Assembly: GCF_000143415.4 (NCBI RefSeq)
Contig: NW_003314265.1
Span: 3,654,443 to 3,718,442 of the forward strand
Direction: 5' to 3'
Length of the DNA: 64,000 nucleotides
Source of the DNA: Selaginella moellendorffii
Taxonomy: Eukaryota; Streptophyta; Lycopodiopsida; Selaginellales; Selaginellaceae
In this document: one piece after another, positions 43,138-54,400 of the stretch
Position numbering within the stretch: position 1 is the first letter of the stretch
How the letters are laid out: each line of letters begins with the position of its first letter
Translations under genes and position numbers: made by a program
The notes under the pieces: model-generated
What the model was told of the DNA's origin: nothing
The model's input: the letters and a program-made list of their open reading frames with translations, nothing else
Databases searched by the model: none

Positions 43138-45291
43138 TTATGCTGGGACGAAGAAGCTCTTCTCGATGCTATCAGCCGCCACCCTCTCAGCGCTCTCCAA
43201 GTCGCCTGCTTTGGAGAGCATCTGGACGAGCAGCCGGGAGCTCTCCTCGCCGGGAGTGAATCCCCGTCGGAGCATCGCATTGTAGACCGCCAAGGCGAGC
43301 TTGTGATGCGAGCCTTCCTCCAGCAATCCCGAGAGAAGGCTAGCGAGCATCGTGTCGTCAGTGGGAAGGGACTGCTTCACCATGGACGCGTAGATTCTGA
43401 AAGCTTGGAAGGCCCTCTTTGCTCGGCAGAGCTCGTCGAAGACCAGCCTGTGAGTCTCTCCGTCGTAGCGAACGGCGTTCTTCTCGTCCAGCTTCGCGAA
43501 CAGCATGTAGGCCTCGTCGGCCTTGCCAGTCCGGCAGAGCTCCGAGAAGAGGATGCCGAAAGTTTTCCCGTCCAGCATCATCTTCTTCTCGATCATCACC
43601 CGGTAGAACTTCATGGCGATGACGACCCTGTGATCCTCGCACAGCCTGGCCACAAACCGGAAACACTGGCTTTCATCCAGATCCTTGCTGCTTCTCTCCA
43701 TCTGTCCAAACAAATCCGTTACTTGCTGCTTCTTCCCGGAGTCCCAGAGCTTCGCCACCAGCCGGAACAACTCGAGAGCATCCGGGGTGTGTCCATTCCA
43801 GACCATTTTCTCTGCAACGTCGTGACACTGCTCAAGCCTCACCGGCTCATCCAAGCTGGTGCTCAACGCCCCGAGTGTGGCGTTGAAAACTCTCGCATCG
43901 GTGCGACAGCGCTGTGCGACCATCCTCTTGTAGCTCCGGAAAGCTTCGTCAACCCGGCCCCTCTTGCCATACAAACCGATGACAGACGCATACGTCGCAG
44001 CAGTCCATGGATAGCCTTCAACCGACATGCGCGAGGCAAACTTAAGGCATTCGTCGAGATCGTCCTGCTGAGCAAAGCCTTCCACCATGATCACGTAGCT
44101 GATACCATTTCGAGCTTCCATCTTCTCAAACAGCTCCACCGTTTCCTCCATCCTCCCGGCCTTGGAAAGTCCGCAGAGAACAGCATTGTAGTGTGTGAGA
44201 TCTTTCTCACAACCGTAGAACTCCATTTGCGTTTCCAAAAACTCCACGGCCTCCTCCATCCTCCCGGCTTTGAAGAGGCCCACAATGACTCTCCGGCAAA
44301 CCTCCGGCGTCAGCCTTCCAAGCGTTTTCCACGCCGCCTCAGCGAACTGGAGCGCCTGGTCGATCTCACCACCTTCGATTGCTGCTTCCACTAAGAGCTC
44401 CATCATTCCTTCGTTCGGCTGGATTCGAGCACGCTCCACGTACTTGTAGATCAACAAACCTCGCCTGTAGTCCTTGGCAACTCTCACCAGGAACTTGATC
44501 AGAGCTTCATACGTGATGGCGTCGTGAGTGAAGTTGTACTGCTGGCCAGCGAACTTGAAGAAGGCGAAAGCTGAATCCGAGTCCTTCAACCGCCGCAGGA
44601 CAATGGCGACCAACGCATTCCCCACCATCCCATCCCATCTTTCCAGCACAACCTTCAAATCTGTGGCTGCTGTTCGCTTCTCAACGGCCTCTACACACTC
44701 CTCTACGATTGTTCTTCGCAGCTTGGACCAGTCGAGGAAGCACTTGGAAGGTTTCCAAAAGTCCGTAGCTCCAACTCTATCTTTCCTCACGTACTCAACC
44801 AGTGCTGAGGAGTCGTCGTCACTCAGCTCCGAATCAAAACCATCTTTTTCTTCCTCCTTTTCTTCTTCTCCATCGCTATCTTCGGAGTGCTGGTTCTGCA
44901 AAACGCTCAGGAACTCAAACTTTTGCTTCCCTTCTGGTTCTTCTTTTCTGTTGTATCTCTCCTCGATAGCTGCCAAGATGTTATCTTCCCCGTCCCAAGA
45001 GCATACCCTTCCCTCATCGCCGAAGGTCTTGCCATCACCCAGTGCCATCGAACCGGAGGAAAGCCGGATCCTTTCAAAGACACCCTGCTGATCCAAACCA
45101 TATTTCTCGTCGAGAGCTGCATTGATCCTGTCTTCACAATCGAAAAAATCTGCCTTATCATTCGGAGCAGTATCACCTGGAGCTGACGAGCACGGCCGAT
45201 TTAAAAAATGCCCACAACCCACAGCTTGGCTCGCTCGGCTGCTTGATAGAACATGATACTTTCTCAAGAGCCTGTACCTCAGTAGCCGCAT
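43138..45291 (-). CDS. P-class pentatricopeptide-repeat protein, mitochondrial/plastid
   Basis: This intronless gene encodes about 718 residues. The upstream frame stays open to 45495 without a better-placed Met. ATG 45291 gives a basic targeting peptide ('MRLLRYRLLRKYHVLSSS') and is preferred; ATG 45456 is possible but would overlap the neighbour's exon 1. After an acidic region (Asp/Glu runs near residues 130-160), repeats of about 35 residues begin, e.g. 'GRMEEAVEFLETQMEFYGCEKDLTHYNAVLCGLSKAGRMEETVELFEKM', 'ATYASVIGLYGKRGRVDEAFRSYKRM' and 'TFGILFSELCRTGKADEAYMLFAKL'. There is no E or DYW extension, so it is a P-class member likely to bind and stabilise organelle RNA. Target unknown. Confidence 0.85.
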   Translation of the reverse strand: MRLLRYRLLRKYHVLSSSRASQAVGCGHFLNRPCSSAPGDTAPNDKADFFDCEDRINAALDEKYGLDQQGVFERIRLSSGSMALGDGKTFGDEGRVCSWDGEDNILAAIEERYNRKEEPEGKQKFEFLSVLQNQHSEDSDGEEEKEEEKDGFDSELSDDDSSALVEYVRKDRVGATDFWKPSKCFLDWSKLRRTIVEECVEAVEKRTAATDLKVVLERWDGMVGNALVAIVLRRLKDSDSAFAFFKFAGQQYNFTHDAITYEALIKFLVRVAKDYRRGLLIYKYVERARIQPNEGMMELLVEAAIEGGEIDQALQFAEAAWKTLGRLTPEVCRRVIVGLFKAGRMEEAVEFLETQMEFYGCEKDLTHYNAVLCGLSKAGRMEETVELFEKMEARNGISYVIMVEGFAQQDDLDECLKFASRMSVEGYPWTAATYASVIGLYGKRGRVDEAFRSYKRMVAQRCRTDARVFNATLGALSTSLDEPVRLEQCHDVAEKMVWNGHTPDALELFRLVAKLWDSGKKQQVTDLFGQMERSSKDLDESQCFRFVARLCEDHRVVIAMKFYRVMIEKKMMLDGKTFGILFSELCRTGKADEAYMLFAKLDEKNAVRYDGETHRLVFDELCRAKRAFQAFRIYASMVKQSLPTDDTMLASLLSGLLEEGSHHKLALAVYNAMLRRGFTPGEESSRLLVQMLSKAGDLESAERVAADSIEKSFFVPA

Positions 45292-45427
45292 AAGCCCTAT
45301 GTCAAACAGTTCAATGACAAAAGAAGAAAAATTAAACATCGAAACTTCGTATCGGAGACTTTGTACCGGAGAAAGCTCACTCCAGTCCAGTCTTACAGTG
45401 TTCTTCGTAGCCCTCGTCCCAAGAAAC
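45292..45427. promoter_or_regulatory. Divergent promoter between PPR and MetX-like genes
   Basis: The two opposed start codons are 136 bases apart. No TATA box or telo-box stands out. Both leaders must overlap if transcription starts in the usual place. Confidence 0.35.
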
Positions 45428-46678
45428 ATGTTGATGCCGCTCCTGCGAAATGGCATTCCAAAGCCGATTTCCAAGATCCGTGCTCGCTTCTCCACGGCAA
45501 GTTCAATCGGTAAGTTCAGAAAAGAAAGCGCTTGATAGTCTTACCAAATTTCCTTGCAGCCGGCAGGAAATCTTACAAGCTTTTCAGTCTGGGCGATTTC
45601 TCGCTATGCGAAGGGGCTACGCTGAGAGACGCAAAGCTCGCCTACAAAACTTATGGATCTCTTAACGCACAAGGAGACAATGCCATCGTTTACCCGACTT
45701 GGTTCTCAGGTAGGCACTGGGACAACGAATGGCTCATCGGTTCCGATATGGGACTTGACCCCTCCAAATACTTCATCATCGTTCCAAACATGCTTGGGAA
45801 TGGGCTCTCGACTTCTCCAAGCAACTCTGCGCCACCCTATGACAAAGCCAGATTCCCCAATGTAAGAAGCTCCTCACAAAGCAACACAGTACCTGTCCTG
45901 TCGTCCGTGTATGTAGGTGAGAGTGCAAGACAACGTCCGTGCCCAGCATAAACTCGTAACCGAGGAGTTCGGCATCCAAACGCTCAAGCTGGTACTGGGA
46001 TGGTCAATGGGAGCTGGCCAAACATTTCAATGGGCTGTCAGCTATCCGAAAATGGTCGAAAGGATTCTACCATTCTGCGGATCCGCTAGAACAAGTCCTC
46101 ACAACCAAGTAAGCTATAATAACTGGAACATTACCTTGGATGAATGAGCACAGGTATTCCTGGAAGGCGTCAAGGCAGCACTGGCGTCTGATGATGCATT
46201 CCAGAGCGGCTGGTATAATCAACTTCCCACGAAAGGCCTCAGAGCTGCCGCCCGAGTCTATGCTGGCTGGGGATTCTCGCAAGCTTTCTACTGGAACGAG
46301 ACTTGGCGAGAGCTGGGCTTTTCAAGCCTGGAAGATTTCTTGGTTGGATACTGGGAAGGCTTCTTCCTGGACGACAGAGATCCAAACAACTTGTTAGCAA
46401 TGCTGTGGACTTGGAAAAACGGGAACGTCGGACTCACCCCGGGATTCGATGGAAGCTTGGAACGAGCACTTGCTTCAATACAAGCGAAAGCGATTGTGAT
46501 GCCGGCTGAAAAGGATTTGTACTTCCCTCCTGAAGACGAAGAGTACGAGACCAGCTTCATGCCAAATGCAAAGCTTCGAATCATACCTGGAGTGTGGGGT
46601 CACTTCGCTGGCACCGGCCTCAACCCGGTTGACGCTAAGTTCATCGACGATGCAGTGAAAGAACTCCTGAACTCCTGA
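45428..46678 (+). CDS. MetX-like alpha/beta hydrolase (homoserine acetyltransferase family)
   Basis: Four exons: 45428-45509, 45560-45861, 45917-46108 and 46154-46678. The first encodes a short basic presequence ('RNGIPKPISKIRARFSTASS'), suggesting mitochondrial or plastid import. The hydrolase core reads 'AKLAYKTYGSLNAQGDNAIVYPTWFSG', an oxyanion region 'IVPNMLGNGLSTSP', the nucleophile elbow 'LVLGWSMGAGQTFQWAVSYP', the Asp in 'AIVMPAEKDLYFPPE' and the His in 'GVWGHFAGTG'. This is the MetX/homoserine O-acetyltransferase branch. Plants normally make methionine from O-phosphohomoserine and do not need MetX, so the reaction here may differ. Fungal and bacterial relatives include serine and cephalosporin acetyltransferases. 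Confidence 0.85.
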
Positions 46679-46893
46679 ATATATAGTTCAATCCAAGCGG
46701 AGAAGAATAATCTGCTAGGAACCACATCAAGATGAAGTTGAGCAAAACTTACAAAACAAATCCGCGAATGAAAAAATTGTCTTTGATTTCATTCAAGTCA
46801 AGGAGCTACAACACAGCTCTCCTTGTCTGTCCTGCTCAAAAACTGAATCAGCGAAGTAGCAATGACGCAGCTTACCCACAAGACGACCGTCGG

Positions 46894-48211
46894 TTAGAGA
46901 AGTATACAGGCCGGGCACGTCCAGTGCGGAGGTAAGGTCTCGCCAGCGCTCATTCCCACACAGCTTAAGTGGTATTCTTTCTCGCACCAGCTGCAAATAC
47001 TTAGCTCGTTCCCCAGCACCGATATCTTGCATTCTTGGCAGCCTTCGTCCAGCCATCCAACAAGAGACGAGAAGGTCTGTGCCTCCTCTTGCTTCTCTTC
47101 CGGGATAGCTTCTCTGCGCCTTCGCTTCTTCGCATGGACACTTTGGTGCCCCCAGTATTGGCTCTTCGAGCCAAAGATCTTCCCGCAACCTTCACAAACG
47201 AATCGATCGTTTGCTTGCGGAGTTAAAGAGATCTCACCGTGATGGTCTTGCTCGTGGTTGCCGGCCGTGTCAAGCCTGCCGCAGCTTTGCTGGGCCTGAC
47301 AGTCAATGGAGTTTCGCGCAGCCTGCTCGTTTTGCTCCGCCACCTTAGCGGTATCGTCCTCCTGTTGCGTCTTCTCGGCGTCCCCGTTCTCTACATGGAA
47401 TGTTTCTTGCGTTTCGGGAATGTCGTCAAGCTTCTTTTGCTTGATAGGCGTGCGTTTTCTCTTCTTGTTGTTGTCAATCAGCTCCATTTCTTCTTCCGTG
47501 CCACTCTCGATGTCGACGAACTCGCCGGCCTCGCCATTTTGTTCTGATGCCTTCTCTCTTTCCACTGTATCCTCTGCTTTCCCAGTGCTGTCGAGAATCC
47601 CAGCAAGATCTATGTTATCCAGGTTGGAGATGAGATAGCTGGCCGCCGCCTTGAACGAAGGCCACGACCTTCCATCTGGGCTGAGAGAAAGCGCAAGAAC
47701 TAAAAATCAAACGAATCCTCAATGGAGCCGTTTCCAAGCGTTACCTCTTGTAGTCTCGAAACTCCAGATAGCATCGCTCCTCTCTCCATCGCAGCCGCAC
47801 AATCACTGTCCAGCCCTCGGGAAACCCTTTAGCCGCCACAAGCTTCTCCTGCCTAGAGGGCGAAATCCAAGTACCTTGCATCTCCAGGATGTGCTCACTC
47901 AGCGCCTCCGCCTCGTCCAGCGGCCGCCGATCCCTGCTCTCCCGCCACGACGCCTCGCTCTTGTTCATCACACACACCTCCGAAATATCCTCGCCGCGAT
48001 CCTCCGAGGAGTCGTCATCGCACATCGACTGAAACGTTTGCATCTTGGAGCTGGCGCTCTCGTCGAAGACGCTGCGATCGATCCGTGGCACCAGGAGATG
48101 GAACGGATCCTCGCGGTAGCCCTTGGCGAGGAGCAAGAGCTCGTCGTGGTCGAAGCCACGGAAATCCAGAGCTGGAATGTGGGGCGTGGCCAGGACCTCC
48201 TCGTCGGGCAT
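46894..48211 (-). CDS. MBD, C2H2 and PHD-finger nuclear protein
   Basis: Two exons (48211-47745 and 47680-46894) join in phase to 417 residues. In order there is an acidic N-terminus and a methyl-CpG-binding/TAM-type domain 'GFPEGWTVIVRLRW..CYLEFRDYKSPDGRSWPSFKAAASYL' crossing the intron. Then come a basic nuclear-localisation stretch ('KKRKRTPIKQKK'), one C2H2 finger 'CEGCGKIFGSKSQYWGHQSVH' and a C-terminal PHD-like finger 'CSWCEKEYHLSCVGMS..LPPHWTCPAC'. The combination points to a chromatin reader that could bind DNA and histone tails. The MBD lacks some residues known to contact methyl-CpG, so binding is uncertain. The start lies 48 bases past the end of the CPP1 gene. Confidence 0.8.
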
Positions 48212-48259
48212 CTCATAAACCCTAAAACTATCCCTAGTGTACGGTAATTAGTGGTAATT

Positions 48260-49629
48260 TCATCGCAAATATAACGACACGAGCCATAACGAGAGAAGAA
48301 CACACTCGCTCACCATCACTGCGGGAGAACTTATCCCCGCCACTGGGACAATGTCCACTCGAAGCCACGATTCTAGCACATTTCCCACCAGGGCGCCGGC
48401 AACCAGGCCTGCTGTAGCGATCGCCGCTGCCTTCCCTGGTAAAAACAACAGCAAAATCATGATCAAGAACAATGAAAAGATCTGCAATGGAAGCAAAAAC
48501 AAAACGATTTTGGATGCTCACAGGAAAACCAACAGATAAACTACAGAAGAACGAAAGTTTATGCTGCTAAAACTTGAGAACGAGCTGAATCAAGCTCGTG
48601 ATAAAGAACAATGAAAAGGTCTGCAATGGAAGCAAGCTCGCAGGAAAACCAAAAGAGAGACTCTGCCAGGACTGGAAGAAAAAACGACAACTTACGCTGC
48701 TAAAACTTAAGAACGAAGCTCATGATCAAGAATAATGGAAAGATCTGCAATGGAAGCAAGCTCACAGAAAAACCAATAGAGAAACTCTGCCAGGACAAGA
48801 AATGGATTCTAAACGATGCTAAACTGAAGAACGAAGAAAGAAGAATCTGCGCACCTAGCTTGAGGTTCTGCTGACGAAGGAAGTAAAGCGACGCTCCAAA
48901 ACCAATTGCCAGAGTGACTCCTGTGGAATCTGCCGCTACTCCCCCTCCAAAGGACGAGGAACTGTCCATTCCACTGAAGTAAGTCCATGCAACAAGGCCA
49001 CCATAGACTGCTGTTTGAGTAGCGAGAAGATTGCTGGTTGGGGCCTCGATGGTCACTGGGATGTTGGCGAGAGCTCCCTTGAGCCAGTTTACTCCAGGAA
49101 TTCCTCCACTCTTGGAAGCCGAGGATGATGAACTCCTCTTTCTCACGTCAGCATACAGCACGGTACTGTCGGCCACTTCGCCGGCCCGTCGCTTCATCAA
49201 TCGCCGCATGAGCAGTGCGTCGTAGGCCGCTTCCACCTGATTCAATCAAATGATCTAAGAAAGAATCAGCACCACAGTCTTCCAAGGAAGAGATTGAGTG
49301 AGAGATTTCTAATCTACCTGGAGAGCACGCTCTTGATCTCCACTGCTCTTTTCCATGAGCGCCTTCTTGGCCTGGAGAATCTCGTCGAACGAGGCGCCCT
49401 CCCTGACCCCGAGCAGCTCCAGCGCACTCTCAAACGACATCTCCGGCCGCGCGGGCTCCTCCGCCGCCGCCATTACCCTCACGCATCGCCTGCATTTCGC
49501 CGCAAACCTCTCGCTCCTGATCCTACACGACGCGGCGCCCACAGCCGCGCGATCCAATCCCGCGCCCCTGCCGCGCCCCAGGCAGAATCTCGACGACACT
49601 GCCCACGAATGCGTCGTCGCCATGCGCAT
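48260..49629 (-). CDS. CPP1: CPP1, DnaJ-like chaperone of protochlorophyllide oxidoreductase
   Basis: Three exons: 49629-49318, 49236-48855 and 48435-48260. An Arg/Ala-rich transit peptide precedes a J-like domain without HPD: 'MSFESALELLGVREGASFDEILQAKKALME..RALQVEAAYDALLMRRL'. A DUF3353 part with several helices follows: 'VNWLKGALANIPVTIEAPTSNLLATQTAVYGGLVAWTYFSG', 'VTLAIGFGASLYFLRQQNLKLGKAAAIATAGLVAGALVGNVLESWLRV' and the typical 'VMVSECVLLSLWLVSLYLR' end. CPP1 is a plastid thylakoid/envelope protein that stabilises POR in chlorophyll synthesis. The second intron (48854-48436) contains a minisatellite. Confidence 0.92.
48455..48820. repeat. Intronic minisatellite in CPP1, about three units
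   Basis: A unit of roughly 125-135 bases recurs three times within the second intron of CPP1. The core 'atcaagaacaatgaaaagatctgcaatggaagcaa' appears near 48461, 48599 and 48725, each followed by 'ctcacaggaaaaccaa.agagaaactctgccagg' in full or in part and a 'gctgctaaaact.aagaacga' block. Units differ by a few substitutions and short deletions. Confidence 0.7.
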
Positions 49630-49727
49630 AAATCACTCAATCAATCCAAGAACCCTAAAATACGGGGAAGAATATCCCCCACCCACAGGTATATTCTAAA
49701 ATTTAAATTTGAAAAACTTGCTACTAC

Positions 49728-51338
49728 TTACACGGCATAGCCAAAAACCTCGCTAAACTTCTCCACCACCAGCAGCCCCGAATCGATCGACTCGAGCGGA
49801 TCCTTCCTCAGCCGGTGGCGGAGGCAATTCGGGATCACGGTGAGGATGTCCTTGGGCGACACCTCGTCGCGGCCCTGGAGCGCCGCCAGCGCCTTGGCGG
49901 CCCTGTTCGTGACCATCGAGCACGATATCCCCGCGCAGCCCATCCACGTCCAGCTCCGCGCACACCCGCGAGATCTTCACTCGGAGCTCGTGCTCGATCT
50001 TCACGCCGGGCAGCCGGACCCGGGCCTCGGTGATCTGTTGCTGGAGCTCCGACTGGGGGCCGAGGTACTTCTCCCGGAACTCGCCGGGGTCCTGGTCGAA
50101 GGCCCCGCGCTCCTCCACGATCTTCACCCGGAGCTCCGCGTCCTTGACGGTGGTGACCTGCGCGTGCATGCCGAATCGATCCAGCAACTGGGGCCGGAGC
50201 TCGCCTTCCTCCGGATTACCCGAGCCGATGAGGATGAAGCGCGCCGGGTGGGAGATCGAGATGCCCTCGCGCTCCACGGTGTTCCACCCGGACGCTGCCG
50301 AGTCGAGGAGCACGTCCACCAGGTGGTCGTCCAGGAGGTTCACCTCGTCCACGTAGAGGATGCCGCGGTTGGCCTTGGCCAGCAGCCCCGGCTCGAAGGC
50401 TTTCACGCCCTCTGTCAGCGCCTTCTCGATGTCGATCGTGCCGCACACGCGGTCTTCGGTGGCGCCGAGCGGGAGATCCACCATGTTGATCTTGACGAGC
50501 GCGGATGGGAGGGGCTGGTCTTGCTGAACTTTGAGCCGGACCTCCTCGGACATGAGCTCGGGGTCGTCGGGGTCCGAGTTGAAAGGGTCGCCGGCCACGA
50601 CCGTGATCTCGGGCAGGAGGTCCACGAGCGAGCGCACGGTGGTGGATTTACCAGTGCCCCGGTCGCCCATGATCATGACGCCGCCAATCTTGGGGTCGAT
50701 GACGTTGAGGATGAGGCACAGCTTCATCTCCTCCTGCCCCACGATGGCTGTGAAGGGGAACACTGGCCGCTGGCTCTCTTTCGAAAATGCCGCCTTCTTG
50801 GCCTGCCAATCCACGAGAAGATCGTAAGAAAACAACGAGAAGAAAGGAAGGGGCACGAATTACCAGAAGAAGAACGAAGATATCTCATTCCATGGGAAGA
50901 ATTGGGATGATGGGAGGTAGAAAGGAGCGAAGAACGAACAACGATACTACGAGTAAAAGAGCGAAGAAATTGCGGAAGAAGACGAGACGATGGATGCGAA
51001 GAGGAAGCTCTCACATACCTGATCGGCCGCTGTTTGTACTGCCACATTTCTCACACACACGGCCGCGATTCTCCTCGGTTTTGGCCGCCGCTGGAGCTGC
51101 AATGTGTCGCGCTGCAAGAATCCTGGCACAAACAGCCACACGAGGTCATAATCCCGGCCAAGAGCGCCCGAGAGCCAGCAATGCAGCTCCACAAGAAAGA
51201 AATCAGCAATGGGAGCTACGCTCGATCGAATTAGGTCATGCCAAATCCCACAATGCCGCTCACAGTACCTGAGGAGAGCTCTCTAGACGAAGAACAGGGA
51301 AGCTTGAAGGCGCAGGAAGCCGCGGCGGCCATCGCCAT
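49728..51338 (-). pseudogene. CHLI: Magnesium-chelatase subunit I (CHLI) with a 10-base frameshift
   Basis: Three exons. The transit peptide starts at 51338 ('MAMAAAASCAFKLPCSSSRELSS'), a second exon continues it (about 51122-51018), and the large exon starts near 50806 with '[23 protein letters not shown]'. The AAA+ domain has Walker A '[10 protein letters not shown]', Walker B '[13 protein letters not shown]' and '[26 protein letters not shown]', all typical. Near 49920 the conserved 'GLRGDIV' should continue '[11 protein letters not shown]'. Instead 10 extra bases shift the frame, giving a foreign 60-residue tail ending at 49753. The correct C-terminus continues in another frame to 'FSEVFGYAV' at 49728. 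Either this copy is a recent pseudogene or the assembly has an error. Confidence 0.85.
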
Positions 51339-51464
51339 TGCCCCACTCCCGCAGTGTGGATATGGAATCTTTGCGGCATTTCCTTGCGCTAATTAATCAC
51401 GATTCCCTCTGAAAGAATTTAAGTATGGTATTTTATCTGAGGAAAGAAAAATCTCTTCGTCTCG
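51339..51464. other. Spacer between CHLI and the E2 gene
   Basis: About 125 bases separate the CHLI start codon (51338) from the end of the next minus-strand gene at 51465. It must hold both the CHLI promoter and the neighbour's 3' end. 'ttaatcacg' and 'ggatatggaa' are present, but no firm TATA box is seen. Confidence 0.3.
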
Positions 51465-54400
51465 TCACGACGATGGTGGCTCCTCGAATTCTCTACACTC
51501 TGTGGCTCCGATCTTCACAAACGCCGCGGCCAGCTTGGGGACGAGCTTGCGGAGTATGAGCTGAAAACCAGCCGAGCTCTCCTCTTGTTTCTCTGGACTT
51601 CCTTCGCTGCTATCGGCTGGATTTCTTCCGACTGGAAGACCTCCGAGATAGGCCCTGCACAGCGACAGGAACTTGAAACCCCGGTACCGGAAATGGCTCT
51701 TCAAGAGCTCCTCGAAATGCTGAGAAGGAACGGTTCAAGAGCAAGGAAAGAAAGAAAGTATACGACTCTACGTACCATTGGAGGATTGCGCAGGAGATAT
51801 AGGATCGTCTTGCAGGACAATAAGAAGGTGTTCTCGTTGTAAGCGATCGAGTTCTTCTCCCCTTCTCCTGTTCCAGTCTGGTTGTCGTAGCCTGCTTCGT
51901 TGAAGTAAGGCTTGGCATTGAGCACCAGTCCCTGGATTGAAACTAGCACTTGCAATATGTTAGACGTTCCTGGATTCCAGAGCTCGCTTCCCCTGCCGCT
52001 CCAGGTATTGAGGAGACTGAGACACACTTTGCCGTTTTCGTAGAGATTGGGATTCATCCTCAATCCGCCCGAATGATAATGGACCATCTGCAAGTTCAAG
52101 TCAGTCAAAAAACTCCACCACAGGCAGTGGAAAAACTACTCACCGGAGGGACATTTGGATAGTCCGGAGGTAAATAAAGATCGAACACAAAGAATCCATC
52201 GTGGTATGGTGTTCCTGTTGCTCCAACTATGGCTGCTCTCAACAGGTCCATACGGTCTTCGTACATTAGCACAAAAATCGTGTCTGCGCCAACAAATAAC
52301 ATAGTTGAAAATCCAGTGAGATCACGGCACCATACCGGGAAGGTCCTTTTGCAGAATGTCCCACTCTTGGTTCACCCTCTTAAGCCACTTGCGTTGATTC
52401 GGAACCTGAAAGAAACCACGTAAGGAAAATAACCAAAAAGCCATTTACATACCTCGTTCTTTACATCCGCGAAGTGGTGATCCGAAGCATCCTTGACCAT
52501 GTCAAAAGACTTGAACTCTGTTAGAGGTCTTACAGAGCACTCGGTTGAATGGTCATTCGTGTTCTGGTCGAAGTGCCGATCGGCAGGAGACTTTCGTGCA
52601 AGGAGCATCTCACAGACCAGCTCGTCTGGCTCCTCAATGTCTTCTTGTTCACCTACAGCTACCACCTTCTTAGCTCGAAGTCCCATGATTGTAGAAATAA
52701 GCCTTGACATAGATGAAAGGACAAAAGTCAAAAGACCACCTTGAGTTTCCTCCCGAGTCACAGGTTGCTCTGCTGGTACGGGAGTCGACTGAAACAACAC
52801 AAAGCAAGCTATTGCAATGGCAGCCAATATCAACAATAGTACCTCAAAGTCACTTAAGCTATTGGAGTCCACGGTTTCCCAGCTATCAGCATCGTCGTCG
52901 TCGTCGTCGGAACTAGACTCATCGTCGCCGCTCTCATTTCTATCCACGACAAAAATGCCATGGGGACCAACCTACAAAGCAAGCAACTCATCAGCAATAA
53001 CATGACAACAGCCAACTAACCTTTGTCACGTCCCCGCTTCCCCATTCCACCATTATGTATCCGTCCTCGAGCCCCAGGATTGATCCCACCCAGGACAAGT
53101 CTGTAGGATCGTTAGCATGCTTCCCTTCATCGCCTGGTGCTTGCGGCTGCTCCACTTTTTCAGTCGAGTCGTCGGCCTTGGGAACCTGCGGAGTAAGCCG
53201 GATGACTATGTCGCCTATGTTGTATCGATAATCTACGTGCTCCAAAATGTCGTATACGCTGACGGTTTCCTCCGCCTCAAACTCGCAAGCCTCGTCGGGA
53301 GACGTCACTCTCTTGAACCACTTGACTCTGGCTGTCCGTTGTGTAGCGTCGATCGTTTTAACTATGCCTACTCTCCTATAGCCTTTATCATCATCCATCT
53401 CGGCCTCCGCTCCCCTCTCGATCACGTATGTCTCGGGCCAAAAATCGCTGTCGTTGAGGTATAAAACTGGAACCAAGGACGTGGCCGGGATCCTAGCACT
53501 CTTCGATCCATCTTGCCACAGCACATCCACCAGACGCTCCGTCCGAGTCACACGAACTGGGATCTCCAAAGGCACCAGCTTTCTCTTGGCCTTCCTTCGA
53601 ACCGTGCAGCGTCTCGAGAGGGAGCGCTTTCGTTGTAGCGGAGAGCTCTCGTGCAAAGCTTCCTCGGCCAGCGAAGGCTCCGGATTTGAGCTGACTGCGT
53701 CTGACGAAGTTGAGACTGCTGTGGAAGAAACCTCTCGGCCGTCGTTGCTCTCTTTCGGAGCCACTTCTCCTCCAACAGTAACATCCTTCAGCGGCAGCGT
53801 ATAGTCCCCGATGCGCCAGTGCTCTCTCGAGTGTGAGAAATGCGGCAAATGGATCACGTCCTTGACGTCCTGGTAGTCCGCCGGTGTCGGAGTCACTGGC
53901 CCGACCCCGACTCCCATCCAGTAAACAAGCAACGCGGCAACATCCACCCGACATACCGTCCCTTCGTCTCGGCTCGACTTCCAGCCCCCCCTCAACCATC
54001 TCGCGGTCTTGAAAACCACACTCTTGGCCGGACGAACTCTCATCCCGACGTAGTAGTCGCAAGACCACTCCGCTGCTTCAGCCGGCACGAGAGTATAGTT
54101 GTCCGCTCGGAAAACCTTACACTTTGCTCCGTCCTCGAAGAGCACGGTGACGTTCTCCTCCACTTCATCCACTCGGCCGATCCAGTTCCCGCGAACAACG
54201 TAGTCGCCTTGCATGAACGGGCACACTTGCCGGAGCTTGCTGCTGCTCACGCTCTTCATCACCTCTCCATTCCGGAGCCGCAAATCCGCCAGGAGCTCCA
54301 CGCTCTGGACGACCCCAAACTGGCCCAGCGGATCGCCGACAAGCGCCACCAATTCGCCGCGATCCAGGACGCGGTCGACGAGCCGGACCTCCGACAGATC

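Noticed and set aside
43096-44394. 432-residue plus-strand frame opposite the PPR gene
   Set aside because: Shadow frame of the real PPR coding strand; no domain.
49840-50910. 356-residue plus-strand frame opposite CHLI
   Set aside because: Antisense of a conserved AAA+ exon; no independent motif.
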